A stretch of DNA of 64,000 nt from Tabrizicola fusiformis (lineage in GTDB: Bacteria; Pseudomonadota; Alphaproteobacteria; Rhodobacterales; Rhodobacteraceae). The stretch spans positions 62,001 through 126,000 of the forward strand of contig NZ_JABUHN010000001.1 in the NCBI RefSeq assembly GCF_013328815.1. Reading direction: 5' to 3'. The position numbers were made by a program, and so were the translations under genes. Below the pieces are notes generated by a model that was not told the origin of the DNA, made no database searches, and saw only the letters and a program-made list of their open reading frames with translations. Of this stretch, positions 27,014 to 36,217 are shown in pieces (position 1 is the first letter of the stretch; each line of letters starts with the position of its first letter).

Positions 27014-27275
27014 GGCTGTATCCCTCCAGGCAACATGGCCGAAGGATAGCGCAGTTTCGCCCTTGCCGATAGCGGTGCCCGCCCCCGGGGACGACAATCC
27101 GCCCAACTGCCCGGCCCGAAGCGGCGGGGAATCGCCGGTTTTCCGGGCTGGTCTCGAAAATACTGAAAAGGCTATTCAGTTCTGCAGGCCATTCCCTGAC
27201 ACCCGCCGCCACTACAACCGCTCTGCGCTAATCCGGTGCAAAGGCGGCGTAGGCCGGGATGCGCGGCAAGGGAAA
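27014..27275. other. 262-bp intergenic region
   Basis: No convincing gene or RNA is visible. It contains one short inverted repeat, ACTGAA-AAGGCTA-TTCAGT (27162-27180), which could be a protein-binding site for the small gene reading leftward from 27013. The SDR gene on the other side ends here, so this is the only promoter region needed in the gap. Confidence 0.5.
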
Positions 27276-28043
27276 TCAGACCGCCGAAAATCCTCCGTCT
27301 ACGAAAAGCTGCGCCCCGGTGACGAATTCGGCATCGTCAGACGCCAGATACAGCGCAGCGCGCGCGATGTCCTCGGGCTGGCCAAAGCGGCCCTGCGCCG
27401 CCTTGATCGCCGTTTCCGAGGCATCAACCCCCAGCGCCGTCAGCTCGGCCACCTCACGCTTGCCATGCGGGGTTTCGATGAAGCCGGGGCAGACCGCATT
27501 GCAGCGGATGCCCTTGTCGCGGAACTCGACCGCTATCGCGCGGGCGAACATGTGGCAGGCCCCCTTGGTGGCGTCATACAGCACCTCCATCGGCGTTGCG
27601 TAAACCGCCGATATGGACGAGGTGCAGACGATGCTGCCCTTGCCCGCCGCGATCATCATGGGCAGCACGGCGCGGGTCATCAGATACATGCTCTTGACGT
27701 TCACGTCGAAGAGGAAGTCCCAATCCTCTTCTTCGGTTTCAAGGAAGGGTTTGATGACGATGGTGCCGGCATGGTTGAACAGCACGTTCACCGGACCCAA
27801 TGCGGCCGCCACGGTTGCCACCGCCGCCTCAACCTGTGCCTTGCTTGACACATCCGCTGCGGCGAAGACCACCCGGTGGCCCGCTGCCGCCATCTCATCG
27901 GCCAGTGCCTGCCCCAGTGCTGCATTGCGGTCGATGATCCCCACCGCTGCCCCTTCGGCCGCGAAAAGGCGCACCGCTGCCGCGCCGCAACCGCTGGCGC
28001 CGCCCGAAACGATGGCCACCTTGCCCTTCAACCGTTCGCCCAT
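27276..28043 (-). CDS. Short-chain dehydrogenase/reductase (SDR)
   Basis: A 255-residue classical SDR. The cofactor motif is GGASGCG (TGxxxGxG type with Gly for Thr), then NHAGTI in place of NNAG, the catalytic serine in CTSSISAVY and the Y-x3-K in VLYDATKGA. The C-terminus FVTGAQLFVDGGFSAV is typical. The Asp in IIDRN suggests NAD preference. The substrate is probably a sugar, polyol or hydroxy acid. It is divergent from a second SDR gene of the same length; 66 bp separate the starts. The ATG at 28043 begins at the usual family start although the frame stays open far upstream. Confidence 0.88.
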   Translation of the reverse strand: MGERLKGKVAIVSGGASGCGAAAVRLFAAEGAAVGIIDRNAALGQALADEMAAAGHRVVFAAADVSSKAQVEAAVATVAAALGPVNVLFNHAGTIVIKPFLETEEEDWDFLFDVNVKSMYLMTRAVLPMMIAAGKGSIVCTSSISAVYATPMEVLYDATKGACHMFARAIAVEFRDKGIRCNAVCPGFIETPHGKREVAELTALGVDASETAIKAAQGRFGQPEDIARAALYLASDDAEFVTGAQLFVDGGFSAV

Positions 28044-28109
28044 CGCGCGCACCCCCTTTTTGCGGCAGCATATGGCGCTATCCTGTGCTGTGAAACCACG
28101 GAGGCGACC

Positions 28110-28877
28110 ATGACCCATCCTCTTTTCGACCTTTCCGGCAAACGCGCCCTGATCACCGGCTCGGGGCAGGGGATCGGGCTGTCGCTGGCGCAGGGGCTGG
28201 CTTCGGCGGGGGCGCGGGTCGTCCTGAACGGGCGCAGCGCGGACCGGCTGACCGATGCTGTGGCCAGATTGCGCAGCGAAGGCCATGAGGCCGACCTTCT
28301 GCCCTTTGACGTGACCGACCATGCCGCCGCCCGTGCCGCGGTGGATGGTTATGAGGCGGCCTTGGGGCCGATCGACATTCTGGTGAACAATGCCGGCATC
28401 CAGCGCCGTGCGCCGCTTGAGGATTTCGCCCCCGCCGATTTTGAGGCGCTGATGCAGACCAATATCGCCTCGGTCTTCCATGTGGGTCAGGCTTGTGCGC
28501 GCCATATGATCGCGCGGGGAACCGGGCGGATCATCAACATCGCCTCGATCCAGACCGCGCTGGCCCGGCCCACCATCGCGCCCTACACGATGACAAAGGG
28601 TGCGGTGGCCAATCTGACCAAGGGCATGGCCACAGATTGGGGGCCAAAGGGGCTGCGGGTGAATGCGCTGGCGCCGGGATATTTCGATACGCCGATGAAC
28701 GCAGCCCTTGTCGGCGATGCCGAGTTCAGTGCCTGGATCGCCCGCCGCACCCCGGCCGGCCGCTGGGGGCAACTGCACGAGTTGCAGGGCGCGTGCATCT
28801 TTCTGGCGTCCCCGGCCGCGAGCTATGTCAACGGCCAGGTGCTTTTCGTGGATGGCGGGATGTCCGCCTGCCTTTAG
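28110..28877 (+). CDS. SDR oxidoreductase, gluconate 5-dehydrogenase-like
   Basis: A 255-residue SDR starting MTHPLFDLSGKRALITGSG. Motifs: TGSGQGIG, NNAGIQRR, IINIASIQT, Y-x3-K in YTMTKGA, and NGQVLFVDGGMSACL at the end. The opening LFDLSGKRALITG and the NGRS after the second strand (NADP-type Arg/Ser) are as in gluconate 5-dehydrogenase (IdnO) and KduD relatives, so reduction of a keto-gluconate is the best guess. The ribosome site is GGAGG six bases ahead. It ends overlapping the convergent ohr gene by four bases. Confidence 0.86.
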   Translation: MTHPLFDLSGKRALITGSGQGIGLSLAQGLASAGARVVLNGRSADRLTDAVARLRSEGHEADLLPFDVTDHAAARAAVDGYEAALGPIDILVNNAGIQRRAPLEDFAPADFEALMQTNIASVFHVGQACARHMIARGTGRIINIASIQTALARPTIAPYTMTKGAVANLTKGMATDWGPKGLRVNALAPGYFDTPMNAALVGDAEFSAWIARRTPAGRWGQLHELQGACIFLASPAASYVNGQVLFVDGGMSACL

Positions 28878-29302
28878 ACCAGTTTGGTCTCGACCGCGAC
28901 ACCGCCGCGCGACAGGTGCGAATAGGGGCAGATGAAGTGGCCGCGCTCGGCAATCTTCGCCGCCACATCGGCGGGCACGCCGGGCAGCGACACTTCCAGC
29001 GTGATGGCAAGGCCAAAGCCGCCTTCGCTGCGCGGGCCGATGCCGACCTTGGCCTTGACCGTGGCATCCTCGGGCACGGTGCCCAGCTTTTCCGACTGCG
29101 CGGCAAAGCGCATCGCGCCCAGATAGCAGGCGGCATAGCCCAGTGCGAAAAGCTCTTCGGGGTTGTGGCCCGCACCCGAACCGCCCAGTTCCTTGGGTGT
29201 GGCCAGCGTGACGGTCAGCATCCCCGAGGTCAGCGACGCCACCCCGTTGCGGCCGCCGCCAGTGGCCTTGGCTTCGGTCCAGTATTTCGGGTCAACGGAC
29301 AT
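28874..29302 (-). CDS. ohr: Organic hydroperoxide resistance protein (Ohr)
   Basis: A 142-residue OsmC/Ohr-fold thiol peroxidase that reduces organic hydroperoxides with lipoyl-protein help. The reactive cysteines are C59 (LGYAACYLGAMRFAA) and C125 (GHFICPYSHLSRGG), and the NPEELFALGYAACY block is diagnostic for Ohr rather than OsmC. It is divergent from the MarR-type regulator ohrR, with operator-like boxes between them. The start has AGGAG six bases ahead. Confidence 0.96.
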   Translation of the reverse strand: MSVDPKYWTEAKATGGGRNGVASLTSGMLTVTLATPKELGGSGAGHNPEELFALGYAACYLGAMRFAAQSEKLGTVPEDATVKAKVGIGPRSEGGFGLAITLEVSLPGVPADVAAKIAERGHFICPYSHLSRGGVAVETKLV

Positions 29303-29321
29303 TCCAATCTCCTGTCGCTTG

Positions 29322-29402
29322 CGATTTAATCGTTAGCGACTGTTATCGGCCCGCGCGATTCGTGTCAACGCCCTTGCGATCCAATCGTGTGCGATTTAAT
29401 CA
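29322..29402. promoter_or_regulatory. Repeated palindromic boxes between ohr and ohrR, probable OhrR operators
   Basis: Three related 11-bp boxes: CGATTTAATCG (29322-29332), CGATCCAATCG (29377-29387) and CGATTTAATCA (29392-29402). The first is a near-perfect palindrome around a central base. The first box is close to the ohr start and the last two lie just before ohrR, fitting autoregulation and repression of both genes. AT-rich palindromes of this kind are used by known OhrR proteins. Confidence 0.65.
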
Positions 29403-29418
29403 AGAGGAGAGGTGCCCG

Positions 29419-29847
29419 ATGACCCCGACCCTGTCCCAGATGATCTGCTTTGCGCTGTATTCGGCCAATCACGCCATGCAGCGGGTCTATGCGCCGCTGC
29501 TGTCGGAACTGGGCCTGACCTATCCGCAATATCTGGTGTTGCTGTCGCTGTGGCAGGAGGACGGGCAGACGGTGGGCGCCCTTGGCCGCGCGTTGCAGCT
29601 TGAGTCGAACACGCTGACCCCGCTGCTCAAGCGGATGGAGGCGCAGGGGCTCGTCACGCGCACCCGGGACAGCGCAGATGAACGTCAGGTGCGGGTGACG
29701 CTGACCGCGGCAGGGTTGGCCCTTCAGGCGCAGGCAGAGCCGTTATCCGCCTGCATCTTTGACCGTTGCGCCCTGCCGCCCGAACAGCTTGCGGCGCTGC
29801 GCGATGCCGTTACCGCGCTGCGTGACCAGTTGCGCCCAGACGTTTGA
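29419..29847 (+). CDS. ohrR: OhrR, organic-peroxide-sensing MarR family repressor
   Basis: A 142-residue MarR protein. The N-terminal helix carries the peroxide-sensing cysteine C10 ([14 protein letters not shown]), the hallmark of OhrR. The winged helix is at about residues 55-100 ([30 protein letters not shown]). Oxidation of the cysteine by organic hydroperoxide releases DNA and induces ohr. The ATG at 29419 follows AGAGGAGAGG; an upstream reading from 29362 would run through the operator boxes. Its last 38 bases overlap the convergent queG gene. Confidence 0.94.
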   Translation: MTPTLSQMICFALYSANHAMQRVYAPLLSELGLTYPQYLVLLSLWQEDGQTVGALGRALQLESNTLTPLLKRMEAQGLVTRTRDSADERQVRVTLTAAGLALQAQAEPLSACIFDRCALPPEQLAALRDAVTALRDQLRPDV

Positions 29848-30850
29848 GCGCCCAGCGCGCGGCATCGGCCACCGCCGCATCGGCATCCCTCAGCAAGGCC
29901 GCCGCAACCGGCGCCAACGCGGGCAGGCCCGAATTGCCGATGGCGTAAAGCACGTTGCGCACCATCCGGTCACGCCCGATCCGCTTGATCGGGCTGCCGG
30001 CAAAGCGGGCACGGAACCCGGCATCATCCAGCGCGGCCAGTTCGGCCAGTTCCGGCAGGCCGACCTTCGGCTGATAACCGATTTCCTGCGCCGCCACCGC
30101 GAATTTGTTCCACGGGCAGGCGGCAAGACAATCGTCGCAGCCATAGATCCGGTTGCCCATCAACCCGCGCAGGTCTTCGTCCACCGGGCCCTTATGCTCG
30201 ATGGTCAGATAGGAAATGCAGCGCCGCGCGTCCAGTTGATAGGGCGCCGGAAAGGCGCCGGTCGGGCAGGCATCCAGACAGGCGGTGCAGCTTCCGCAAT
30301 GGCTGACCTCGGGCGGATCGGGGGGCAGCTCCAGCGTGGTGAAGATGGCGCCAAGGAAGAACCAGCTTCCCAGATCGCGCGACAACAGATTGGTATGTTT
30401 ACCCTGCCAGCCCAGACCCGCCGCTTCTGCCAGCGGTTTTTCCATCACCGGGGCGGTATCGACGAAAACCTTGATCTCGCCAGCAGCGGCATCCAGCAGC
30501 CAGCGCCCCAACCGTTTCAGCCGCCGCTTGACCAGATCGTGGTAATCCTTGCCCTGCGCATAGACGCTGACCACGCCGCGGTCCGGTTGTGACAGCCCTG
30601 CCATCGGGTCGGCTTCGGGGGTATAGACCTCGGCCAGCATGATCACCGACCGCGCCTCGGGCCACAGCGCCGCCGCCGACCCGCGCCAGCCTTCGCGCTC
30701 GGCCATCCAGCCCATCTGGCCATGGTGCCCGGCCTCAAGGAACCCCCGCAGCCGGGCGGCGGTTTCTGGCGTGGCATCGGGGCGGCAGATGCCCATGCGG
30801 GCAAACCCCTCTGCCGCCGCCTGTGCCTGAAGCCTGCGCTTGAGTTCCAT
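29810..30850 (-). CDS. queG: Epoxyqueuosine reductase
   Basis: A 346-residue cobalamin and iron-sulfur enzyme that performs the last step of queuosine synthesis on tRNA (epoxyqueuosine to queuosine). Two [4Fe-4S] motifs are visible: [15 protein letters not shown] and [13 protein letters not shown], the second carrying the Cx2Cx3CP pattern. The N-terminal domain has [15 protein letters not shown] and [18 protein letters not shown], typical of QueG. The ATG at 30850 starts the known N-terminus ([16 protein letters not shown]). The C-terminus is encoded opposite the end of ohrR. Confidence 0.95.
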   Translation of the reverse strand: MELKRRLQAQAAAEGFARMGICRPDATPETAARLRGFLEAGHHGQMGWMAEREGWRGSAAALWPEARSVIMLAEVYTPEADPMAGLSQPDRGVVSVYAQGKDYHDLVKRRLKRLGRWLLDAAAGEIKVFVDTAPVMEKPLAEAAGLGWQGKHTNLLSRDLGSWFFLGAIFTTLELPPDPPEVSHCGSCTACLDACPTGAFPAPYQLDARRCISYLTIEHKGPVDEDLRGLMGNRIYGCDDCLAACPWNKFAVAAQEIGYQPKVGLPELAELAALDDAGFRARFAGSPIKRIGRDRMVRNVLYAIGNSGLPALAPVAAALLRDADAAVADAARWALKRLGATGHAAR

Positions 30851-30908
30851 GCCCGCCCTTCCCGTTCGCGCCAAACTAGCGGCAAGGCGGGCAGGGCGCC
30901 AGCCGCCC

Positions 30909-32006
30909 TCAGGCCAGATCGACAACCCGGGTTGAGAAGCCTGCCGGAAGCGTCGCCTCCAGCAGTTCCAGATCGGGCGAGCAGTCGCGGTATTGCGCGG
31001 CCTTCCCGGGCGGGATGACAAAGGCATCACCCGCAGACAGGTCACGGTCTGGCTCCCCCTCGGCCCGCAGAACCATCTGGCCTTCCAGAACGAAGGTGAA
31101 ATGGATGTCGGTGTCATGCACCGTGGCGGGCGGCGGGGTGCCGTCGAACCGAGCCACTTGAATGTTCGCCACGCCCTTGGTGCCCGCCGCAATACCGGTG
31201 TCTCGGCAGGTGAAGCCCGGAATGCGGAAGGGCTGCCACGTCGCCTTGTCCTTCACATGATGCACAAAGCGCTGCCCCTGCCATTCGCGGGCCGGGTCGC
31301 CTTGGCCGTTGGGCAGGGTCATGTTGTGGTCGATGGTGGTGATATGCTCGGCGGGAACGCCAATCTCGATCACCTCGATATTAGGCGAGGCGTGGCAGAC
31401 GCGGTGGCGGATTTCCGGCGGCTGGATCACGCAATCGCCCGCCGAAAGGCGCATCATCTCATTGCCCTGATCTTCATAAAGCACGTCCACCCAGCCGCGG
31501 TAGCAGTAGATGAGCTGAAAGCCGACGGTGTGGTAATGCACCATATCGGGCACCGGGCCGCCGTCGGGAATGCGGATATGGCTGGCGATGATCGAGCCGC
31601 CCAAGCGGCTGGGGATGAGGTCGCGGTAATGCATTCCCGCCCGCCCGATCACCCATGGCGCGCTGTCCTTCAGCCGCCGCACGCCGAATTCATGCACCGT
31701 CTCTGGCGTCACCAGTTGCGGCGACAGTGGCACCACCTCAATCTCGGTGCCGTTGGGGGCGGTCAGGTGGCGTTGGCCTTCGGCAAAGCTTTCGGGCCGG
31801 TCGGTCAGGATGCGCAGCTTGCCGGGCGGCACCGGGGCGCCCTTCTCAATCCGCACCCGCAGCCCGTGGCCCGAGAGAGAGGCGACCGAAGGATTGTCGG
31901 CTGGAAAGATATTCTCAAGCCGCATTCCCAGCACCTTGGTGTAGAACGGCAGGTCATGGCGCAGTTCCTTGGTCGGCAGCAGCACTTCGGCAAGGATATC
32001 GGACAT
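30909..32006 (-). CDS. VOC-plus-bicupin protein of unknown function
   Basis: A 365-residue protein with three metal-binding-type folds in a row: a glyoxalase/VOC-like domain (about 1-95, [30 protein letters not shown]), a first cupin (about 130-235; [22 protein letters not shown] ends its first motif and RHRVCH lies in the second) and a second cupin (about 270-360; [15 protein letters not shown]). The second motif of cupin 2 ([10 protein letters not shown]) lacks the usual histidine, so only cupin 1 looks fully metal competent. It follows the XRE-cupin regulator by 11 bp, so it is probably controlled by it. No reaction can be assigned; a dioxygenase or isomerase of a small acid is possible. 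Confidence 0.75.
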   Translation of the reverse strand: MSDILAEVLLPTKELRHDLPFYTKVLGMRLENIFPADNPSVASLSGHGLRVRIEKGAPVPPGKLRILTDRPESFAEGQRHLTAPNGTEIEVVPLSPQLVTPETVHEFGVRRLKDSAPWVIGRAGMHYRDLIPSRLGGSIIASHIRIPDGGPVPDMVHYHTVGFQLIYCYRGWVDVLYEDQGNEMMRLSAGDCVIQPPEIRHRVCHASPNIEVIEIGVPAEHITTIDHNMTLPNGQGDPAREWQGQRFVHHVKDKATWQPFRIPGFTCRDTGIAAGTKGVANIQVARFDGTPPPATVHDTDIHFTFVLEGQMVLRAEGEPDRDLSAGDAFVIPPGKAAQYRDCSPDLELLEATLPAGFSTRVVDLA

Positions 32007-32017
32007 CTGGGGGCCTT

Positions 32018-32596
32018 TCACGGGCTGGGGGCCGGCTGCGAGGAGAGGACGAGGAACTCTGCCCCCGCATCGCTGTCGGCCAGATAGGCATGGGGGGTAG
32101 AGGCGTCGAAATACAGGCTGTCGCCGGTTTGCAGGCACAGCGGCGCATGGCTGTCGGAATGCAGCCAGAGGGGGCCGCGCAGCACATAAAGCCATTCCTC
32201 ACCCGGATGGGCGGCAAGGCCACCGGCCTCGGCCAGTGTGGTGGCGGTGGCGCGGTTCAGGAACGGCGTCATCGCCTTGTGCAGGAGATCGGCGTTCAGA
32301 AGCCGCGCCTGTAGTCGGGGCGAAGCAAAGCTTTCCCCCTCTCCCGCGCGGGTCAGGGAGCGGACCCCGGGGCGCAGCGTGGCCGCCTCGGGCGAGAAGA
32401 GGGCAGCAATCTCAACCCCAAGCTCATGCGCCAGCCCATACAGATGCGGCGCCGAAACCGCGCTGGCGCCGGTCTCGATCCGCGACATCGTGGCCTCGGA
32501 GACGCCGGTGGCGCGGGCCAGATCGGCCAGCGACAGCCCGCGCTGCAAACGTAAGGCGCGAATGCGGGGGCCAAGGGGGGGCGGTTCGGGAATCAT
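32018..32596 (-). CDS. XRE family regulator with C-terminal cupin domain
   Basis: A 192-residue regulator: helix-turn-helix at about residues 10-62 (IRALRLQRGLSLADLARATG then VSEATMSRIETG) and a cupin sensor at about 115-185 (HPGEEWLYVLRGPLWLHSDSH, LCLQTGDSLYFDASTPHAYLA). Such proteins repress small catabolic operons and sense a metabolite through the cupin. The bicupin gene follows 11 bp downstream. The ATG at 32596 is preferred; a GTG two codons upstream (32602) is also possible, and neither has a strong ribosome site. Confidence 0.85.
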   Translation of the reverse strand: MIPEPPPLGPRIRALRLQRGLSLADLARATGVSEATMSRIETGASAVSAPHLYGLAHELGVEIAALFSPEAATLRPGVRSLTRAGEGESFASPRLQARLLNADLLHKAMTPFLNRATATTLAEAGGLAAHPGEEWLYVLRGPLWLHSDSHAPLCLQTGDSLYFDASTPHAYLADSDAGAEFLVLSSQPAPSP

Positions 32597-32650
32597 GCGC
32601 ACAGAATGCGGTATTCTTGCAAATTTGCAAGAACTTTCAGAAATGCGATT

Positions 32651-33484
32651 CTACCCGTTCTGCGCCAAGAGCGCCGCCAGACCGCTGCGATAATCGGGAT
32701 AGGCCAGTTCAACCCCCAACGCGGTCTTGATCCGGTCATTCCGCACCCGTTTTGACTCGGAATAGAAGCTGCGGGCCATCGGTGTCATTTCGGCCTGATC
32801 GAAGGGCACTTCGGGCGGCGGCGGCAGGCCAAGAAGGCGCGCCGCCTCGGCGAGAACATCCTCGGGCGGGGCGGGGTCGTCGTCGCAGACGTTATAGACC
32901 GTTCCCGGCGCGGGGCGCGCGATCGAGGCGGCCAGCACCCGGGCAATATCCTCAACATGAATCCGGCTGAAGATCTGACCCGGTTTCACGATCCGCCGGG
33001 CCGATCCATCGCGCACCTTCTGGAACGGGCCGCGCCCGGGGCCATAGATGCCCGCCAGCCGGAACACATGCACGGGCAGCCCGGTGGCCAGCCATTGCCG
33101 CTCGGCCAGAACGCGCTGCACGGCGCGCAGGGATTGCGGGTTCAAGGGGGTGTCTTCATCGACCCAGCCGCCCTGATGGTCACCGTAAACCGAGGTGGTG
33201 GAGAGATAGCCCACCCAATCCGGGCGCGCGGCCATGATCTGCGTCCGCGCGGCTTGCAGGAAGGGGTCGCCATTGGCATCGGGCGCTGCCGAAATCAGGA
33301 TATGGCTGGCGCGTGCCAACGCAGGTGCCAGATCGCCGGGCCAGAGCAAAGGCTCGACCCCTTCGGCGCGCAGGGCATCGGCGCGGCTGCGGCTGGTGCC
33401 GATCACGGACCAACCCTGCGGGATCAGATGGCGGGCGAGGGCGGCCGCGGAATAGCCGTGGCCAAGCGAAAGAAGCGTGTTCAT
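32651..33484 (-). CDS. NAD-dependent epimerase/dehydratase-like protein, YeeZ type
   Basis: A 277-residue extended SDR-like protein. It has the short nucleotide motif LGHGYSAAALARHL, then GYLSTTSVYGDHQGGWVDED (catalytic-region Tyr in a TSVYG block), VHVFRLAGIYGPGR and VYNVCDDDPAPPEDVL. These are as in E. coli YeeZ, whose reaction is unknown. No sugar nucleotide genes are near. It is divergent from the methyltransferase gene; the starts are 73 bp apart. Confidence 0.84.
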   Translation of the reverse strand: MNTLLSLGHGYSAAALARHLIPQGWSVIGTSRSRADALRAEGVEPLLWPGDLAPALARASHILISAAPDANGDPFLQAARTQIMAARPDWVGYLSTTSVYGDHQGGWVDEDTPLNPQSLRAVQRVLAERQWLATGLPVHVFRLAGIYGPGRGPFQKVRDGSARRIVKPGQIFSRIHVEDIARVLAASIARPAPGTVYNVCDDDPAPPEDVLAEAARLLGLPPPPEVPFDQAEMTPMARSFYSESKRVRNDRIKTALGVELAYPDYRSGLAALLAQNG

Positions 33485-33557
33485 CCGGTCAATATCCGAC
33501 GCCGCTGGCGGCGCTGCAAGGCAAGAACCGCAACCCGGCCCGCCGCAGGATTGCGGC

Positions 33558-34196
33558 ATGAGCAGCAGGGATCTTGAGGGCGCGCTGGCGCTGACTGGGG
33601 CAGAGGCGTGCCGCGCCTATTACCGCGATTGGGCGGAACGCTATGACGCAGGGTTCGCGGCAGAGATGGACTATCTGCTGCCCGCGCATGTCGCCGCCGC
33701 GTTTCAGGCGGCGGGCGGTCAGGGGCCGGTGCTGGATATCGGCGCGGGCACCGGGCTTTTGGCGGAGCGGTTGCGCGAGATGGGCTTCGCGGGTGAGATC
33801 GACGCGGTGGATTTCTCGCCCGAGATGCTCCGGCAAGCCGGGCAGAAAGGGATTTACCGCCTGCTGATGCAGGCCGATATCACGAAACCCTTGCCTCTGG
33901 CGCCGCAATATCGCGGCGTGGTCAGTTCCGGCACCTTCACCGCAGGCCATGTCGGCCCCGAGGCGCTGTCGGTTCTGCTGGCTGTCGCCCGGCCCGGGGC
34001 GCAATTCGCCCTTTCGGTCAATCACCGCGTCTGGCGGGCCGCCGGGTTTGACACCGCGCTTGCAGCACTTGAAGCGGCAGGGCGTGTTGCGGCGCTGCAA
34101 GTGATCGAGGTGCAGGTTTACGGCGCCGCCGCCCTTGCGCAGGACGCCCGCCATGCCGAGGATCGGGCGCAGGTGGTGTTGTTCCAGACCACCTGA
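33558..34196 (+). CDS. SAM-dependent class I methyltransferase
   Basis: A 212-residue enzyme. The SAM-binding motif I is VLDIGAGTGLLAERL (about residues 59-73) and motif II-like DAVDFSPEMLRQAG follows. GVVSSGTFTAGHVG is the motif near the active-site loop. The acceptor is unknown; the small size and neighbour yeeZ-like gene do not decide it. The start ATG lies at 33558, in an unusual short leader shared with the divergent epimerase-like gene. Confidence 0.85.
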   Translation: MSSRDLEGALALTGAEACRAYYRDWAERYDAGFAAEMDYLLPAHVAAAFQAAGGQGPVLDIGAGTGLLAERLREMGFAGEIDAVDFSPEMLRQAGQKGIYRLLMQADITKPLPLAPQYRGVVSSGTFTAGHVGPEALSVLLAVARPGAQFALSVNHRVWRAAGFDTALAALEAAGRVAALQVIEVQVYGAAALAQDARHAEDRAQVVLFQTT

Positions 34197-34270
34197 GCCG
34201 TTACCAAGACTTCACTTGCGCCGCAGCGCCGAACCCGGTTTAGATGCCCGATCAAAACGCAGGCAGACCG

Positions 34271-35749
34271 ATGCAAGACGAACGTCCCCCGATCCTCACC
34301 CCGGATCACCCCGCCGCCGAAAGTTTTACCGATGCCGCCGCCGCCGTGGCCCGGCTGGAAGAGCTGTATGAACAGGCCACCGCCTTTCTGGCCCGCCATT
34401 TCAGCGCGGCGGTGCGGGGCGGCAAACCGGCCCATCGTATCCGCGCCTTCTATCCCGAAATCCGCCTGACGGTGACCAGCCATGCCCTGACGGATTCACG
34501 CCTGTCCTTCGGCCATGTCTCGGCGCCCGGCAGCTATGCGACGACGGTGACCCGGCCGGACCTGTTTCGCGCCTATCTGACCCAGCAGATTGGCCTTCTG
34601 ATGCAGAACCATGGGGTAGCGGTGCAGATCGGCGCCTCGTCCACCCCGGTTCCGGTGCATTTCGCGGTGGCGGGCAACCCGGATGTGTCTGTGCCGCAAG
34701 AAGGGGTGCTGGACTTTTCCCTGCGCGATGTCTTCGACGTGCCGGACCTTGCTACCACCAATGACGATATCGTCAACGGCACGCGAACCCACAACGATGA
34801 CGGCTCGATGCCGCTGGCGCCATTCACGGCGCAGCGGGTGGATTATTCGCTGGCGCGGCTGTCGCATTACACCGCGACCGATCCGACGCATTTCCAGAAC
34901 CACGTCCTTTTCACCAACTATCAGTTCTATGTCGACGAGTTTGAGGCGTTTGCCCGTGCCGCACTGGCCGACCCGGATCAGGGCTATACCGCCTTCGTCG
35001 CCACCGGAAATCAGGAGATCACCACACCTGACGGGGTGATCCTGCCCACGGCCAAGATGCCCCAGATGCCGACCTATCACCTGAAACGGGCCGATGGAAA
35101 CGGCGTCACTCTGGTCAATATCGGGGTGGGTCCGTCGAACGCCAAGACGGCAACCGACCATATCGCGGTGTTGCGGCCCCATGCCTGGCTGATGGTCGGG
35201 CACTGTGCCGGGCTGCGCAACAGCCAGTCCTTGGGCGATTTCTGCCTTGCCCATGCCTATCTGCGCGAAGACCATGTGCTGGACGACGATCTGCCGGTCT
35301 GGGTGCCGATCCCGGCGCTGGCCGAAATCCAGATCGCCCTGCAAGAGGCGGTGGCCGAGGTGACCCAGCTTGAAGGCTATGAGCTGAAACGCATCATGCG
35401 GACCGGCACCGTCGCCACCATCGACAACCGCAACTGGGAATTGCGCGACCAATCCGGCCCGGTGCGCCGCCTGTCGCAGTCGCGCGCCATCGCGCTGGAT
35501 ATGGAAAGCGCCACCATCGCCGCCAACGGGTTCCGGTTCCGGGTGCCCTATGGCACGCTGCTGTGTGTGTCGGACAAGCCGCTGCATGGCGAATTGAAGC
35601 TGCCGGGCATGGCGTCAGAATTCTACAAAACGCAGGTCAGCCGCCATTTGCAGATCGGCATTCGGGCGATGGAGCGGCTGCGCAACATGCCGCTGGGCCG
35701 CATCCACAGCCGCAAGTTGCGCAGCTTTGAAGAGACGGCATTCCTTTGA
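34271..35749 (+). CDS. amn: AMP nucleosidase
   Basis: A 492-residue enzyme that cleaves AMP to adenine and ribose 5-phosphate. Landmarks: RAFYPEIRLTVTSHALTDSR, VNIGVGPSNAKTATDHIAVL, LMVGHCAGLRNSQSLGDF and the nucleoside phosphorylase-like ALDMESATIAANGFRFRVPY. Length is close to the E. coli enzyme (484). An earlier ATG (34244) gives 501 residues; the one at 34271 has a GCAGG upstream. It is a single-gene unit about 75 bp after the methyltransferase. Confidence 0.94.
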   Translation: MQDERPPILTPDHPAAESFTDAAAAVARLEELYEQATAFLARHFSAAVRGGKPAHRIRAFYPEIRLTVTSHALTDSRLSFGHVSAPGSYATTVTRPDLFRAYLTQQIGLLMQNHGVAVQIGASSTPVPVHFAVAGNPDVSVPQEGVLDFSLRDVFDVPDLATTNDDIVNGTRTHNDDGSMPLAPFTAQRVDYSLARLSHYTATDPTHFQNHVLFTNYQFYVDEFEAFARAALADPDQGYTAFVATGNQEITTPDGVILPTAKMPQMPTYHLKRADGNGVTLVNIGVGPSNAKTATDHIAVLRPHAWLMVGHCAGLRNSQSLGDFCLAHAYLREDHVLDDDLPVWVPIPALAEIQIALQEAVAEVTQLEGYELKRIMRTGTVATIDNRNWELRDQSGPVRRLSQSRAIALDMESATIAANGFRFRVPYGTLLCVSDKPLHGELKLPGMASEFYKTQVSRHLQIGIRAMERLRNMPLGRIHSRKLRSFEETAFL

Positions 35750-35894
35750 CCTTGGGGAAAGCAGGCGCAGACCGGGTGGATTTTGCTGCAAAACAAGGCG
35801 AAAACCACTTGCACGACTATCGCTAACATGGGAAGCCGCACCATTCGCCGCAAGGCTGCAGCAGGCCGCCATCGAGACGCGGCATAAAAGGAAC

Positions 35895-36188
35895 ATGAAC
35901 ATGTCGAAACCGATGACCAAGACCCAACTCCTCGCCGCTGTCGCCGACGCCATGGGCGCCGACAAGAAAACCGCCGGCGCCGCGCTGGACGCCATTGCCG
36001 CCATCGTGGCGCGCGAAGTTGCCGAAGGCGGCGCCGTGACCCTGCCGGGTCTGGGCAAGGTCGCCTGCCGCGCCCGCCCCGAGCGTCAGGTCCGCAACCC
36101 CGCCACCGGCGAGATGGTGACCAAGGCCGCCGACAAGCAGGTGAAGTTCACCATCGCCAAGGCGCTGAAAGACAGCGTGAACGCCTGA
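35895..36188 (+). CDS. hup: HU/IHF family DNA-binding protein
   Basis: A 97-residue histone-like protein: KTQLLAAVADAMGADKKTAGAALDAIAAIV, GGAVTLPGLGKVACRARPERQVRNPATGE and KFTIAKALKDSVNA. The beta-arm segment GLGKVACRARPERQVRNPATGE replaces the usual GFGTFxVxxRxARxGRNPxTGE with close agreement. It would bend and compact DNA as a dimer. AAAAGGAAC precedes the ATG at 35895. A terminator follows at 36218. Confidence 0.93.
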   Translation: MNMSKPMTKTQLLAAVADAMGADKKTAGAALDAIAAIVAREVAEGGAVTLPGLGKVACRARPERQVRNPATGEMVTKAADKQVKFTIAKALKDSVNA

Positions 36189-36217
36189 TCCGGCCCGCCG
36201 GGTTTGCCGAGTGTCAA

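Noticed and set aside
35809-35829. Promoter TTGCAC with TAACAT upstream of the HU gene
   Set aside because: The two elements are only 9 bp apart, too close for a sigma-70 promoter.
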